Shown: positions 1-13,600 of the stretch, piece by piece | Numbering within the stretch: the first letter of the stretch is position 1 | How the letters are laid out: the number at the start of each line of letters is the position of its first letter | Assembly: GCA_963969495.1 (NCBI GenBank) | Contig: OZ018317.1 | Coordinates: 31,268,503 to 31,332,502, forward strand | Origin: Ceratothoa steindachneri | Lineage: Eukaryota > Arthropoda > Malacostraca > Isopoda > Cymothoidae | DNA: 64,000 nt | Direction: 5' to 3' | Position numbers and translations under genes: made by a program | Notes under the pieces: model-generated | The model's database searches: none | The model's input: only the letters and a program-made list of their open reading frames with translations | What the model was told of the DNA's origin: nothing

Positions 1-400
1 CTACCATTCCAAGGCTGTGGTGGCTTCAGGTCGATTTCCACCGCCTTCGAATTTGGCGCAGTTGCATGATGCACCACCACTTGATGGAGTGCTCGGCTGC
101 AATGACTGCATGCATTGTCTACCAGACGTTTGGCACATTCTTGTTTGATGTTTCAGTCTGGGTGATCTTCGCGCATGTTACCTGTCCTGGTATTGGGATG
201 TGCGTTGTTGCTTCCACTTGTCCCTTTTACTTGGGACAGTTTCGTGTACACAGACTTATGGACATTCTGACTTTTTGCAGGGTGTGACTCCTGCACACCA
301 GAATAGTGTGATTTATTTCTTGGAGAGGTTAGGCCTCCTCTATAATAGTAATTTTGGGGGCTGCATTCTCATGCCCCTGAGACAGCGGGTGGGCCTCCTT
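1..400 (+). mobile_element. LINE-A fragment, ORF2 C-terminus and 3' tail
   Basis: In one + frame, about 100-300 reads like the C-terminal tail of an RNase H-bearing LINE polyprotein: a cysteine-containing segment, then WHILV, a stop, and SLGDLRACYLSW. The downstream block near 380 (ATGCCCCTGAGACAG) resembles the 3' tail of the copy ending near 18815 (ATGCCCCTGAAGACAG). At least one in-frame stop shows that it is dead. The 5' end lies outside the window. Assignment to the same family as 4010-5345 and 6230-8670 rests on the tail match and general layout. Confidence 0.5.
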
Positions 401-579
401 CCTATACTTTTCTACTTTTTAAACAATTTTGTCTATTTCTTTTTGTCTTAGTTTATTTAGTTTTTTCTTTTTAAGTAACCTAAAAATAGTCTTATGTCTA
501 ATTTTGGCAGCTGTGCCTTTGCTGGGTGTTTTAAGCAGCCAAACAGATTGAGGACTTTGGAAAGCTGTGTGTAAGGATG

Positions 580-1120
580 GAGAATGAGGTTAAAATTAAA
601 TGCAGAAAAGAGTAAGGTACTGCTGGTACTTGAGTGTGGTGGTGGTGTGGGGGGGGTTAATATTAGAGAATGTTGTGCTACCTTTGACAAAGTGCCTACC
701 TTTTGTTTTAAGTATCTAGGATGAATTTGAGTGATAGTGATTCAAATAAAGCAGATTGTAATCATAAGGTTTTAAATAAAGAAAATCTGGGCAATCACTG
801 TTTTGCCCTATGTTGCATCCTAGTATGCTGGTACCAAACTAGGTGTATGGCAATGAGAGACAAGTGAAAATAGACAATTTAAGAAGCATGGTTAATGTGC
901 AAAGGTGGATAAAGGGAATAATGACTGGGTAATTAATGGTTATGACAAAGAAGGGTGTGAACAGGATGTTAGCTGCATTCTATGGTAGTTCTGCCATTTG
1001 TGAAGAATGTATGGAAATACTCATGATGAGAGTATTTTTCGTGTGTGAAGGGTTGCAAGATACATAAAAGGTGGGTTGATTTTGTAAATCAGTGTTTGGA
1101 AAGAGGTGGAAGGGTCAGGT
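580..1120 (+). mobile_element. LINE reverse-transcriptase C-terminal fragment
   Basis: An open stretch at about 584-720 encodes LKLNAEKSKVLLVLE and ends in FKYLG. This is the palm-to-thumb signature (N-x-x-K-S-K-V ... F-K-Y-L-G) of arthropod non-LTR reverse transcriptases. The following 400 bases are broken by stops and only loosely resemble the downstream region of such elements. It has no RNase H and does not look like LINE-A. It lies upstream of the first GNL3 exon in the window, so it is probably intronic. Confidence 0.45.
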
Positions 1121-1364
1121 ATTTTTTTTTTTGCTTTGATGTGTATCAACTCTTTGTGCAAAAGTGATGTTGATGCAGTTTGGGGGATCATAGCTCATAA
1201 TATAATCAGATTCTAGTTGACCTATTATTCACAAGCTGCTATATGTTGATCTTGCTAATATCAAAGTGGTTATATAATGTATTTGAAATCTGTTTTCAGT
1301 TTTTCATCAATTATCTCAACACCTTAAAAAGTATTCCTGTTATCGTTTTACCTTTTTTTAAAAG

Positions 1365-1618
1365 GTTTTAAGCTCAGCTGATGTGATTCTAGAAGTGTTG
1401 GATGCCAGAGATCCACAAGGAACCCGTTGCCCTGCTATTGAAGAAACAATCCAAAGTGATCCAAATAAAAGACTAGTTTTAGTTCTCAATAAGGCTGATC
1501 TAGTCCCAAGAGAGAGTTTGGAAGCTTGGCTTAAGTACCTTCGCAGAGAATTCCCAACCCTAATTTTCAAAGCTTCAACTCAGAAGCAAGCAAAAAACCT
1601 TTCTCATGTTAAGGCAAA
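1365..1618 (+). CDS. GNL3: GNL3 exon with G4 motif
   Basis: The acceptor is a T-rich tract ending AAAAG before GTTTTAAGC. The exon reads [20 protein letters not shown] and continues to the NKADL G4 motif and FKASTQ, ending at AA before donor GTAAGT (phase 2). The frame is closed by TAA just upstream (1359-1361) and TAA just past the donor, which fixes both edges. Confidence 0.9.
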
Positions 1619-4600
1619 GTAAGTCTTGATCAATTCATAGGGATGTTTACAACAGTATAACACTTTTTGATGTTGATTGTAGTGTTGTAATAAAATATTA
1701 GATTTCTAAAAAAAAATTAATGTCTTTAAATTTTTCCAGGGTTTTTAAAACTGAACGCATGTATAATTCTGGTGGATGTGTTGGGGCAGATTCATTGATG
1801 CAATTGCTGAAGAATTATTGCCGCAATTGTGGAATCAAAACTACAATCTCAGTTGGTGTTATAGGGCTGCCGAATGTTGGCAAGAGTTCCTTGATTAACA
1901 GTCTTAAAAGAACCAAAGCTTGTAATGTTGGCGCCACTCCAGGTATTACAAGGTATGATATAATTTGTATTCAAGGTATGTGTGGCTGGAGAATTTTCCA
2001 TATATTTATGTTGCCCTTGTTAATATCCTTTACTTAGGCCAGCAATAAGTGCCCTCTTTACTTATTTTTCAAAAGGCAAATTCTCTACTGTGATATAGCA
2101 AATGACTGCCCATCCCATCCCACCCCCTTTATGCTCTATCAAGCACAAAGCTACTCATCCATTTATAGGCCATTGAATGTTTATGGCGATTTTATATCCT
2201 GTAGCATCTCACTCAGTCAAGGTTCACCCATGGGCTCAAGCCCTCCAGCTCACCATCACAAACCCTCTAAGCACAATATCATCCACTTGTGCCTTTGAAA
2301 CACTATTAATCCACCTACTATGTGTTTGCCAAGGAATCATATTTTGACTATATATTTTGGTCCACTCTTCTTACATGGAGGACTACAGCTTAGCTGAGTG
2401 GAAACACTGCTTCTGATTACAGCAAATTTGAGCCACATTGATTGAGGTAAGAGGCTGGATTTCCAATTTGGGTCGCCTTCATGGAAGTTGCCACCTCAAA
2501 CTGTAGGTCTCCTGAGAAATAAAAGCCCCCTAAAAGAGAAAATATCAGTAGTAAAACCCATACCAATTTCTTTTCTTATCTGGGATCTAATCCACAATGC
2601 AAGGAATGAATGACACAACTTATCTACCACCTACACTGAAATGAAAATTATACCAAAATAATATCACTTTGCTCTCCATGATGAGCAGATTCTCTTCATG
2701 ATATGAAACCTGAGTTGCCCATGTCACTAGTTCCTTATCACCATCTCTGAAATATGTACAAGTTTACTCTAAAATTCTTTAAGGAATAGTGTCAGACCCC
2801 CATTATACATGCACCAAATAATCCACAGTAAGCCATTGAATCTGGGTACAAACCATATCCAGAAGCCATCCCACCATACATCAGCCCAGAAAACCTTGCC
2901 TTCCATGTCACATAAGTTACAAAGAGTGCTCTGAAAGTAACCATCTTAAACTAAACATAAAAATACCACACTGATGACCTCACCTTCTCAAAGCAGGAAC
3001 CAAACACTGCTCATTAGACATTCACAAAATGGCCGTTTCTTGTAAATATAAGAGAATCCAGTCCAGTCATTGGAATTTGTTGTGGCTACTAGCCATCTCA
3101 CTTACAAACTGAGATGGTTTTTGTGGTGTATGTCCTGAATTATCATCGATTAATAAAACTTTTTTTTTAGTTGATCTTAAAATAAGTGATATATATTCAA
3201 GAAAGGTAAAAAAAGTTTATTTCTATTTTTTATTAAAAAAGAAAAAATGGAATTATAAGTACTACCTTTGCCTACCTCTCTTTTTTCTTTGAATTTTCAC
3301 CCTTGCTAATAACCTTTAGTTAGGTGCCTTTTGAAATCAAGGAGTGAAATTTTGCCATGAAGTTCACAATTAACAACATATGCATTCATAAGGACAAACT
3401 CTAGTTTAGTTGGTACATTTTTCTTCTTTTTCCAACTTCTTTGAAAAGAAACAGTTGGTGTCACCAGATCAATTTCCTCTTGATGATCATCATCCAGTGT
3501 TGGTTCAATTGTAGTTTCAGAATTAGTGGATGAACACCATCAGGTGTTTCATCAGAACTCCTCTATTGGAGTGTCTATATCAAAAGGGAATTTGTCCAAA
3601 ATATAATTCATTTCACTTTTTGTTAATCTTCGGAATGACAGAAAATGGAAATAAGCAAGTGCGCCACTATTTTGCTGGTACTTCTTAGTCATCAAGAATT
3701 ATTATTAATTATTTGAATGAAGTACATGTTTGCAAATGTCATTTAAAGCAAGCTAAGAGCCTTACTTATCTAGACAAAAATTATTAACAATTCTTACCTT
3801 CAGAATGCTGATATTTGGGAACAAATATTTCGTACACTGATTTCCACGTGTCACTATGACTAAAGAAGCTATACTACCGAAATAAATTCACTATTGCTCA
3901 TACAAAGTTGTAATGCAAAAGTTTTTAAACTGGTACTTATAAGTACCATCGGGACATAAAGGGTTAAGAGGAGAAGATTAGTAGATGGATTAGTTGTTTG
4001 TTTGAAAAAGTCAGTTACACTTGGGACCCAGAGGAGGTGCATCCCCTCCTGGCCTGAATGCAAATTAGGGAACCCCTGCCACTGGGTTGAGATGAACTCT
4101 GATAGGGCCTGGGAAAGTTGTTGGTGTGCTTTTCCCTCCCCCTCTCAGTGCTACTTTACCTTTTTATTATTAGAATTATTGTTATCATCATACTTATTAT
4201 TGTGTTATTTTTAATTATATCTAATTGTGTATTATTAGTTTTATTAATATTAATTATTATTACAGCTATCCCCTCAATCTTTTAACCCACACTTTGATGC
4301 TCTGCTCTGACTGAAAACTGCTGCCTGTGAGGCCTTCCTTCATAGACAGCACTATGCCACATTGTTTTAGGATCTGGAGAAGGCATATGATACCGCATGG
4401 CCTTTAGGTATCATAGAGAATCTCCACACGATGGGGTTGAGAGGATGCCTCCCAATCTTTATCTCAGAGAGACTTTCCCTCTTTTTCTCTTAGAGAGAGT
4501 TTTTGCAAGATTGTTGATTCAGCATTCGGGTGAGGGGAGCGCTCTCTGATCCAATTGAGCAGGAAGAGGGTGTGTCCCACAGAGAAGTGTCCTCAGTGTC

Positions 4601-7600
4601 ACACTCTTTGCCTTGAACTTCAACGGTATTACCTTGGTGGTGCTACCTGAAGATGTTCTTGCTACACTCTACATGGCTGAGAGACGCCAGGGTCAATGGC
4701 ACCTCTGGTTCTGCCCTGGACACCACCCTAGAGGGTTCCTACTTTGATTATTTTCACCATGCCTCTGCTCTCAAAGCATGCACAGCGCCAGAGTATTGTG
4801 TTTGGTCTTTTCTGGGCACACTTGGTGTCACACTGGATCCATGCTAGTGTACATGGATAGCTCCAAGCTCCTGGAGGGGGTCAGCCTTCATGTTGTATCC
4901 TCATTGTTTGAAATCAACAGCACTACCAGGTGCTGTGTCCGTCTTCATGGCTGAGTTGGTTGCAATACACCACTCAGTATGAGAGAAGGAGCTTGGGAGT
5001 CATTGTGCTGCATTTGTTCCCTTCAGGTCGCTTTTCATCTTTGTATTTGGCACTGGGATGAGCAAGGTTGCTACTTCTTGTCTCTTGTACCCAGGATAAG
5101 TGTGTGCACAGTCTTGTGAATTGACTTTTTTTTAAGGAGGCTGGCCTCCATTTTATTTTACTCTGTTTAGTGATGCTCGCATGATTCTATACTGGCGGTA
5201 GGTGTGCCTCTTCCCCGATCCCCGAATGTGCTTCCTTCTTGCCTTTTTTTACATTTTTTTTTAATCTAAGCATTAGTCTTTAGAATGATTGCTGTGACTT
5301 GTGCCCTCCTGGACAGTTGCAAGATGGGTGTTGAGAACCCCTCCCCATATATATATATATTTTTTTAATCGTAGATCACCTTAAATGTTAATTAGGTTAA
5401 GTGGTAAACACCTAGTTTTATTTGCTTTTCTTTGAACAGAACTATTCAGGAAGTTATTTTGGATTCAAAAGTGCATCTTATTGACTGCCCTGGAGTAATT
5501 TTGCCGGAAGAAAATTCGTCAGATGCTGCTTCATGCCTTAGAAATGCTTTCAAAGTCGATTCCTTGCTAGATCCTTTGACTCCTGTGGATGAAATCATCA
5601 AAAGAGTGGGCAAAGAACGGGTATGAACTTGTGTTAACCCCTTTTATTCGAACCATTACTAACTATCCTAGTATATTAGACTTTAGGTTTCTGTGCCCAG
5701 ACACCAAAATCTTTGCTACCCATTAGTACATAGGCAGTTCCAGTCTCATATCTTATCACACACAACCAATCACAATACCAATGTCAGTTCCAACCCTTCC
5801 TTTACACACACATTACTGAACCTGTTGATGAGGTTTGTATGTGTGTATTTTCACATGAACCCTATGTGGAATGAGTGGCTCTCCCATGGACTATGAAAGG
5901 TTTCCACGCTCAGTATACTATCACGTTTCCTGCACCTCGCATGGTGTGCGTGTGCAGGGGTGGGGGGACCCCAGTTGGACGGTTGGAGATTTCATATGTC
6001 TGAATTCTTCCAAGACTTTTCTCCTATCCCCCCCTTCCATCTTTTCACACCCCTGCAAATGAATATCGGGTGACATCTGGAGGCTTGTTTCCTCTCCTGG
6101 CTCTTAACACCCAGCCATTTACCTATTTCTTACAAACATTCTGCATTATACCTCATTATTCCCCCTTATAGTGTGAAAAAGCTCCTTCCATGCAAAGGAA
6201 AACCCTGTTTAGATTCTTACACCCGGTACCTGCAAGAGCAGCAAATCTTCCCAGCCTAAGTGCAAAGAGGAAACTCCTCGACACTGAGTTGACTTGAACT
6301 CCACAACGGTACCTGGGAAAGCTTTTGCATTCCCACTTTTATCTACTACACCAAAAAACTCATCTAGGATTAAGGACCTGTAAGGGGTACCCTTTCTAGT
6401 TCAATACACATGGTACTTGGAGTGATTTCCCATCCTCTAGGGATACCCAGTCCCGGGCTATGATGATAATTGGTGATCACTCACCCTACTCATTAGTAGC
6501 TGTGTCTTCTCTACATCTTTATTACAAACCCCGTTTTTACCACCTTCAGACTTCTGTTCTTACTATCCAGATGTTCTGGCGGCCCTGTGCACTTTTGTCC
6601 TCTTACCATAACCTAGCCAGTGGCAGGATATATCCTTAGGGTTGAATGCTCACTGACTAGGTAAGTTATTAGGCACAAGGTGAGCTTGGTCGTTGGCTCT
6701 GTTTAGTGCTTCCACTACACATATAAGGTGGCTACGTCGGCACCATCCTTACTGGTTCAAAGCCTCATAACAGTGGGTCGAGTTGGGTTGTCAAGACCCA
6801 TCTTAGTTCAAATCTGGAAGCTGCCTGCCCCCCAAAGTTTTCATGGCGGAGGGAGGAAACGACTCACATAGTGAGCCCATCCTCGCTTGGTAAGTACTTG
6901 AAGGAGACACGGGCCGAAGTTATGCTCTGGGAAGTGTACAGTTGCAATACACTGCTCAGTATGGAAGATGGCGTATCATGCGAGCTTTGGAAACTAGATT
7001 ATGATCTATTCCGTTTCACAATGTGCCCTACTTGCACTCAGGCCATTGTACTCTTTGTACCCTCTAGTCGCGTTATCTGTGATGCCACGGATGCCGTGAG
7101 CCGTGCTGATGTCGAGATTATCTTGTGCTGGCTTCCTGGACATGTAGGGATTGTTGGGAATGATTGTGTCAGTCAGTGATGCCTGCCTGAGCAACCAAAC
7201 CAACGTTTCGTTCTTCTTCTCAACTGAATACATGGCAGAAATCAGGTCAGGTTTCCTTGCCTCCTGGCAAAGAAGATTGCCACTTAAATTTGCTCTCTAT
7301 TGCGATGGCTTCCCCTATACTCCCTGAAATGCCTTGATCGTTCAGTTCATCTTTGAATTGGGCAGACTTTCAGCATGGGGCGCATCCTTGCACCTTTATA
7401 CAATGGCTGTGTGTGGGGGGGGGGGGAATTCCACATGGAATTTCTTTTCCAGCACGGAAGTGACGTCCATGCGCTGGAGAAGGTTCTAGAATTTGGTTAG
7501 GCCATTCGAGAGTAGCGCTGTTTTTCCCACCCCCGCGGGGGGGGGGGGAGCCTCGGATATATATAGGGCTCGTCTTCCATGTGGGAGAAAGAGTTGAGGA

Positions 7601-10600
7601 GCCTCGCCCGGACCCAAGAAGTTTCCCCTAGTTCCAAGTCAGGTGCTAACAACAAAGCAAAGTGACGGCTGAACTTTTGTGTCTTGGAATTAACCCAGCC
7701 AGTGTGGTAATTCCATTTGACGATCGCCACCGAGCGATTTTTCCGACTATACTCATCAACTCCTATCGAAGCCCTCTTCGTTTCCCCCTCGTTTTCGGGT
7801 GGCCGAAATACTCTTCCCTGGACCGGACGTTAGCCCCCCGCCCCTTCCCGCTCAGAAGCTCCGAGCGCCCTCGCCCTCACGTTTATTGCCTGCAGAAGAC
7901 ATCGTTGAAACCTTACCCTGACGTCTCACCCGGAATCCTCCGTAAGCCAACCCCTCTCCTCCTTCAGCAACCCATTTGAATAGTCTCCTTCTGTAATGCA
8001 TTAATTTCTAACTTCAGAATCTGACGCATAACTGCAATTTCCCCCTCATTTACCAATTTAATTTGGCCTATTGATTCTCTTATTTTATGTAAATAAAATT
8101 ATATTTTTGTAAATGCCTCTTTAAATAACCTTGAGATTTGCCATTGCCCAAATTTTACCTGACCTCATTGCACTCTTTTCTCGCTGCTCTGCGTATCGAA
8201 ACTCGTGCCCCTATCATCCCCCTCCTTGTCGGTTCGCTTTGTAAGTTATTAGTCCCTTCCCCCATAGATATAATATGGTATTGATATAATATAATGTCAT
8301 ACCACGACACTGTGTTGTCCCTCATTCTTGTTGAGTGTCACAATCTTTGGAATCTTCATTCACAGCACTGGGGTCAGTACCTCTTGTCCCTTGTGCACAC
8401 AGACTTTGAGGCAACGGCTTTCCTTCATTTTATATGACCTGTCTTGGTGTTGGGTGCATACTCAGGCGCAGGTGGAGGCGGGTCTCCCGACATTGGAGCA
8501 TGCCTTTACCTTGTGTTTCTTCTTGGTTTGCTACAAGTTTCTTTTTTTCTGTTTTTGTTGGTTTGGGTTGTTGCTTTTTTAAATTTTGCTGTTAGTCTTT
8601 GTAGGCTAACATATTGTTTTAAATTCTGGTGAGTTATGCCCTCAAAGGCAATCGGCAGATTGGATCCACCTTGGTCTTTTATTTTATATCATATATTGAA
8701 TGATCAATTTTTCTTTGCATCTAACGTACATTACAAATAGAAAACCTCCTGCCATTATAAAAAATGATATATTTAAATGTAATTCAGGGTGTAAGTACCT
8801 GGCAACCTTTAATGACTGCAAAAAGTAGCCTGTAACAGAACAAAATACTAGTATAATATCCTTAATCCTCGTAAAATTTAAATATAATTTCTTTAATTAA
8901 ACTATCCTAACGTTTCCCTCGCTACATTTACTTGTTCAAAATCATTCATTTCCTCCATTCATTCACAGACAACAAAGGCTGCATAGTGAGGTATAAGGAC
9001 AGACTAAGGCAGTGGTGAAAATACACACAAAATAAATGAAAATAGCTTCCACCTACCACTCTCTTTCATTCACCATGCACCACATCATCTCCTCCAATTT
9101 CTCTCATGGATGAGGTCACATTTAGTCAAATTCTACTATGGATTGCATCTGGCAACACTTGGTATTTTTATCACATACACCACCACGCATCTCATATAAT
9201 ATATCCCCCCCATCCTTAATTTTTTTGTTCATTTTGGCTGTATTTTTCAGATGAGACAAGAGTACAACTTATCAGAATTTAAAGACACAAATGAGTTCCT
9301 GGCGCTTGTTGCCAAAAAGGCTGGTCGATTATCCAAAGGAGGGATCCCTAATTACAATGAGGCAGCAAGAATGATCCTTCAAGATTGGAATGCGTATGTT
9401 TATTTCACATTAACTCCCCCTAGTTATCTATTTTGTGATTCTTATTATTAATATGTAAAACTCTTAACAGGCTGATTCTCTGACAAATTGGGCCCAAATT
9501 TTTAAATATGGAGCGAAATCCTCTTGGATTTTGAAAACTTGGTGTATGGGAAGATTTTTTAACTGAAACCACTGAGTCTGAATCAACTTAATTAGAAGCA
9601 AAGTTTATAGAGATCCCAATTTGGCGGTTTTTGGCAGTCCCCCTCTCCCCATTTTAAAGACTTATCTCAGCCCCTAAAAGGTTAAACAATATTAAAAAAT
9701 TTATAGCCATTTAAATTTTCAAATGGAAGGAGCCCCAAAGTACATGAAAAAAATTCCCCTTAAAGCACTATCCCTTCTGTTTATTAAAATAATTCTTTTG
9801 TATATTTTGCATGGTCTGTTCAATATACAAGGTTAAATATTGAACTTTTTAGCACTGAAATAATTTTCCATATAGGCAATTTTTTAACATAAACATCGAC
9901 CTGTAGAACCACTTTGTTAGAATCGAAGTTTGCTACTTCTTTTGAATCAAATGAATATGTTAGTGCGACTTCTTCATTCAATTTGGGGTAACTGAGTGGA
10001 CAAAAAAAAAGAGGATTTTTTTTTAAGCATCCTGGTGCATGAAGTATCTTTATGTTCATCGAGATTTCTTCAATAAACCCAATGTAAGGAATATTTTCAT
10101 AGGTACAAAGAACATATTACCCAGTATTGTAGTCAAGGAAGGAATTGATATATTAGCTGAAATTTAGTCAACAATATATTCTGTTGACTGTGATGTTTTG
10201 AATCCTTTGACAGTCATTAAACTGTTAGGAATACTTTTATGCAATCTTTTCATACCTTTTAAGGTTGAGCAGTCTCAACTATAGATTGCAATTGCCCTTC
10301 ACTTGTTTTCATTGTCATTAGATGGAATGTAAAATAATTGAATTCCGGTAAAATAATTTACAGAAAAATTATAATGATTTCTAGACCCCCTGAAGACTCT
10401 CTAGTTTCAGCCCCTTTTAACCATGCCTCCAATACCGTTACATTCATTCTTGCCATGACTGGTACTGAAAATTTCCATTCACAATTCATTCCAAAATCTA
10501 AAAAATGATTGCATGGATTTATAAAGTTGTTCTTATTTTTGTACTGACCAGCACAACTATCTGAGAAAGTGAACTTTGGGTGCATTTTTTGGAAGAATGT

Positions 10601-13600
10601 AATTTATGGCAGAAAAAAAAATTTAAGTGATGCAGGAACTGCAGCTAATGAATCAGTCACTGCTAAAGCAAAAACTTTTATGGTTAAGTAATTTGTGTTG
10701 TCATTTTTATAATAAACTATGAAAGGGTTTACACTAGCTAGACTGTTTGACCAGTGGAAGAATACGGATTTCTTTGTTCTCCAAGTTTTCTTTAAGATAT
10801 TTCAAATATGCCTATTATGGTGTTTTGTTAGTGAAAGAATTTTAGAAGATAGAGTTGGCTATAAATTCATCTCTTGAAGAAATAATAGTGCTAAATGTTG
10901 AACTATCTGTATTAATCCACTGCAAATACTTAATTTCGTCTCATCTAATTTGGGAGGGTTTTTAAATACTCTTCCATTCCAATTTTTCCTGGTCATTTTA
11001 TGCATTTTCCTAGCATGCCCTTGTTATTGTTCATATCACAAACGCACTTTTCCATCAGCCATATGTAATGTCTTTGTCCAAGATACTTGCTACCATAAGT
11101 TTGGGATTTTGGTGATGTTCTTTTTTGAAATGAGCCATTTTACCAGATGAATGATGCGTCATCAAAAACTAGATGGGTAATGTTTTATTATGGAAAGGTT
11201 GTTATATTTGAAGAAATCTCAGATGAACATCAAGAGTAAAATTATCTTCATGCAGCAGATATGTTGCAAGAAGTTGTGTAAAACAAATACTCTTTTTGTC
11301 CACTTAGGATACATGTTGGGTATTGATGAAGAACATTTTATGTGTTGTGTCCCCAAATTGAATGCAAGAGATGCAATCACATAATCATTTGACCCAAAAG
11401 AAGCAGCAAAATTGCCTTCTAACATAAAGTGATTCTACATCAGCGCAATTTGTTAAAAAGTGCTAAAAAGTTCAATATATTTAACCTTGTATATTGAACA
11501 GACCAAGTAAAATCTAGAAATGATGCATTTTAAGAAACAAAGGGGATGGGGTCTTTTGGGCTGGGGAGGCGAAATTTTTTTTTCCCTCTCCATGTACTTT
11601 GCCCCCCTCCACCGTCATTTAAATATTTAGATGTCTGTAACTTCATTATTGTTTTTATGTAAAATATTGACTTTTAGAGAGAGAAAAATTCTCTTTAGAA
11701 TGGCTATTTGTTTAACCATATAGATAAATTTGAGGCTAAGAAGCAAGTCTTAATAATTTGGGGACTGCCAATCCCCATAAATTTGGATGTCCATAACTTT
11801 GTTTCTAAATAAGATATTGAAAACTGGATTTCAGGCTCTTTGGTTTCAGCTGAAAATCTACCCAAACACCAATTTTAATAAAGATCTGAAAGGGTATGGC
11901 TGATTTGTCAGGAAATTGGCCAACACTGCAGTGTGTGTGTGGGGGAGGGGGGCGATTATAGTACTCAACAAAAAAATTTAGGGCGTTGTTGATTGCTTCC
12001 CAGGAGCAGATGACCTCTGCTCCCTCTAATTGCTTGCAAGAAAACCTTTGATCCTACACCTTGTGTTGTATGCTCCTATCAACTTTACCACAATTAAGTT
12101 GGACCATGCTTAGAGTGGAAGGGGTTATTGGGGGTGAAACCCATCTTGCCAATATTCATATATCCCTGCTAAATTTTTCTCTCATTTTCCCCTTTTATTT
12201 TTACCAATTTCTTCAGTTGTGATTTCTCACTCAATTCTGGTGAATCATTTGCTAATTGGCAATCCTCATCCTTTGTTAAATTTCGCCCCAGAAAGCCTCA
12301 TCCTTATACCATTCCTCGATAAAAGGGTAGTATTTCTAAATTTTTGAGAGGCCATAGACACACGTATCCTGATCCTTCCCTCATGCCGCATCACTCACAT
12401 TTTTCCACAGATTTTTTAGTTTCCCCTGTATCCCCCTCCCATCACGTTTTTTTTTTTTAATATGCAAAAGCCATCTGTAGATATCCTGGCTAAAGTCCAT
12501 TGGTTCTCAATGGACATCTCTCTCTTCTCAGCTTCACTTCTGATCCGTCTGTTATAGCAGCACACAAGTTATTAAGGGCGGCTAAGCGGTCTGAGGAACT
12601 CCGAGTGGCGAGACTCTGTAAAGAGAATCCCAAGGAGTTCTTTGGATATGTAAACAGCCATAAACCAATCCGTCGAACAATTGGCCCTTTGAAGAATGAG
12701 GAGGGGACATTAAAGCATTCAGATGCAGAAAATGATAACCTCCTCAACGACTACTTCTCTTCAGTGTTTACTGAAGAGTGTGGTCCCATCCCCCAGCCGA
12801 CGGATTCCTACTCGGGGGAAAAGCTGGAGGATATGGACTTCACCGAAGGAGAAATCAAAAAGAAGATCACTGACCTAATGACGAATAAGTCACCTGGCCC
12901 GGATGGGTTTCTACCTAAAGTGTTGAAAGAAGTGCGCGATCAAGTGTCACGACACCTGAACGCAATCTTCAACATGTCAATCCGGACCGAATGCGTTCCT
13001 AGAGACTGGCGTGAGGCGGAGGTAACTCCTATCTTCAAGAAAGGAGACCGTAACTAGCCCTCGAACTACCGACCTATCAGTCTGACTTCCATAGTCGGTA
13101 AACTCATGGAAAGCATCATGGTGGACAAAGTGACGTCGTATTTAGAGTCAAACCTGCTACTGAGGAGTTCCCAGCACCTCTTCCGAAGGCAACGGTCATG
13201 CCTGATGAACCTTGTGGAATTCTTCCACTTCGTTTTCAGTGAGCACGATCGGGACAAGGCGGGCGGTGGATGTGGTTTACTTAGACTTTCAGAAAGCCTT
13301 TGATAAGGTACCACACCGCCGCCTTTCGGGAAAGTGCGAGCGCTGGGCATAGACGGAAAGGTAGCCGGCTGGATCGAGAACTGGCTAAGTGGCAGACGGC
13401 AACGGGTGGTGGTGAATGGAGTCTTCTGAGTGGGTGCACATTACTAGCGGGGTGCCTCAAGGTTCTGTCCTGGGACCACTACTATTCATCATCTACGTCA
13501 ACGACATGGACAGAGACATGGTTGCCAAGATTTCCAAATTTGCCGATGATACCAAGCTTGGTATGAACGTTGCAAAGGATGGAAATACTGCCCGCCTGAA

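Noticed and set aside
2390..2480. tRNA-like A box (TTAGCTGAGTGG)
   Set aside because: No convincing B box at the right distance.
7662..7979. 105-codon + frame
   Set aside because: Lies wholly inside the solo LTR and has no recognisable domain; a GC-rich chance frame.
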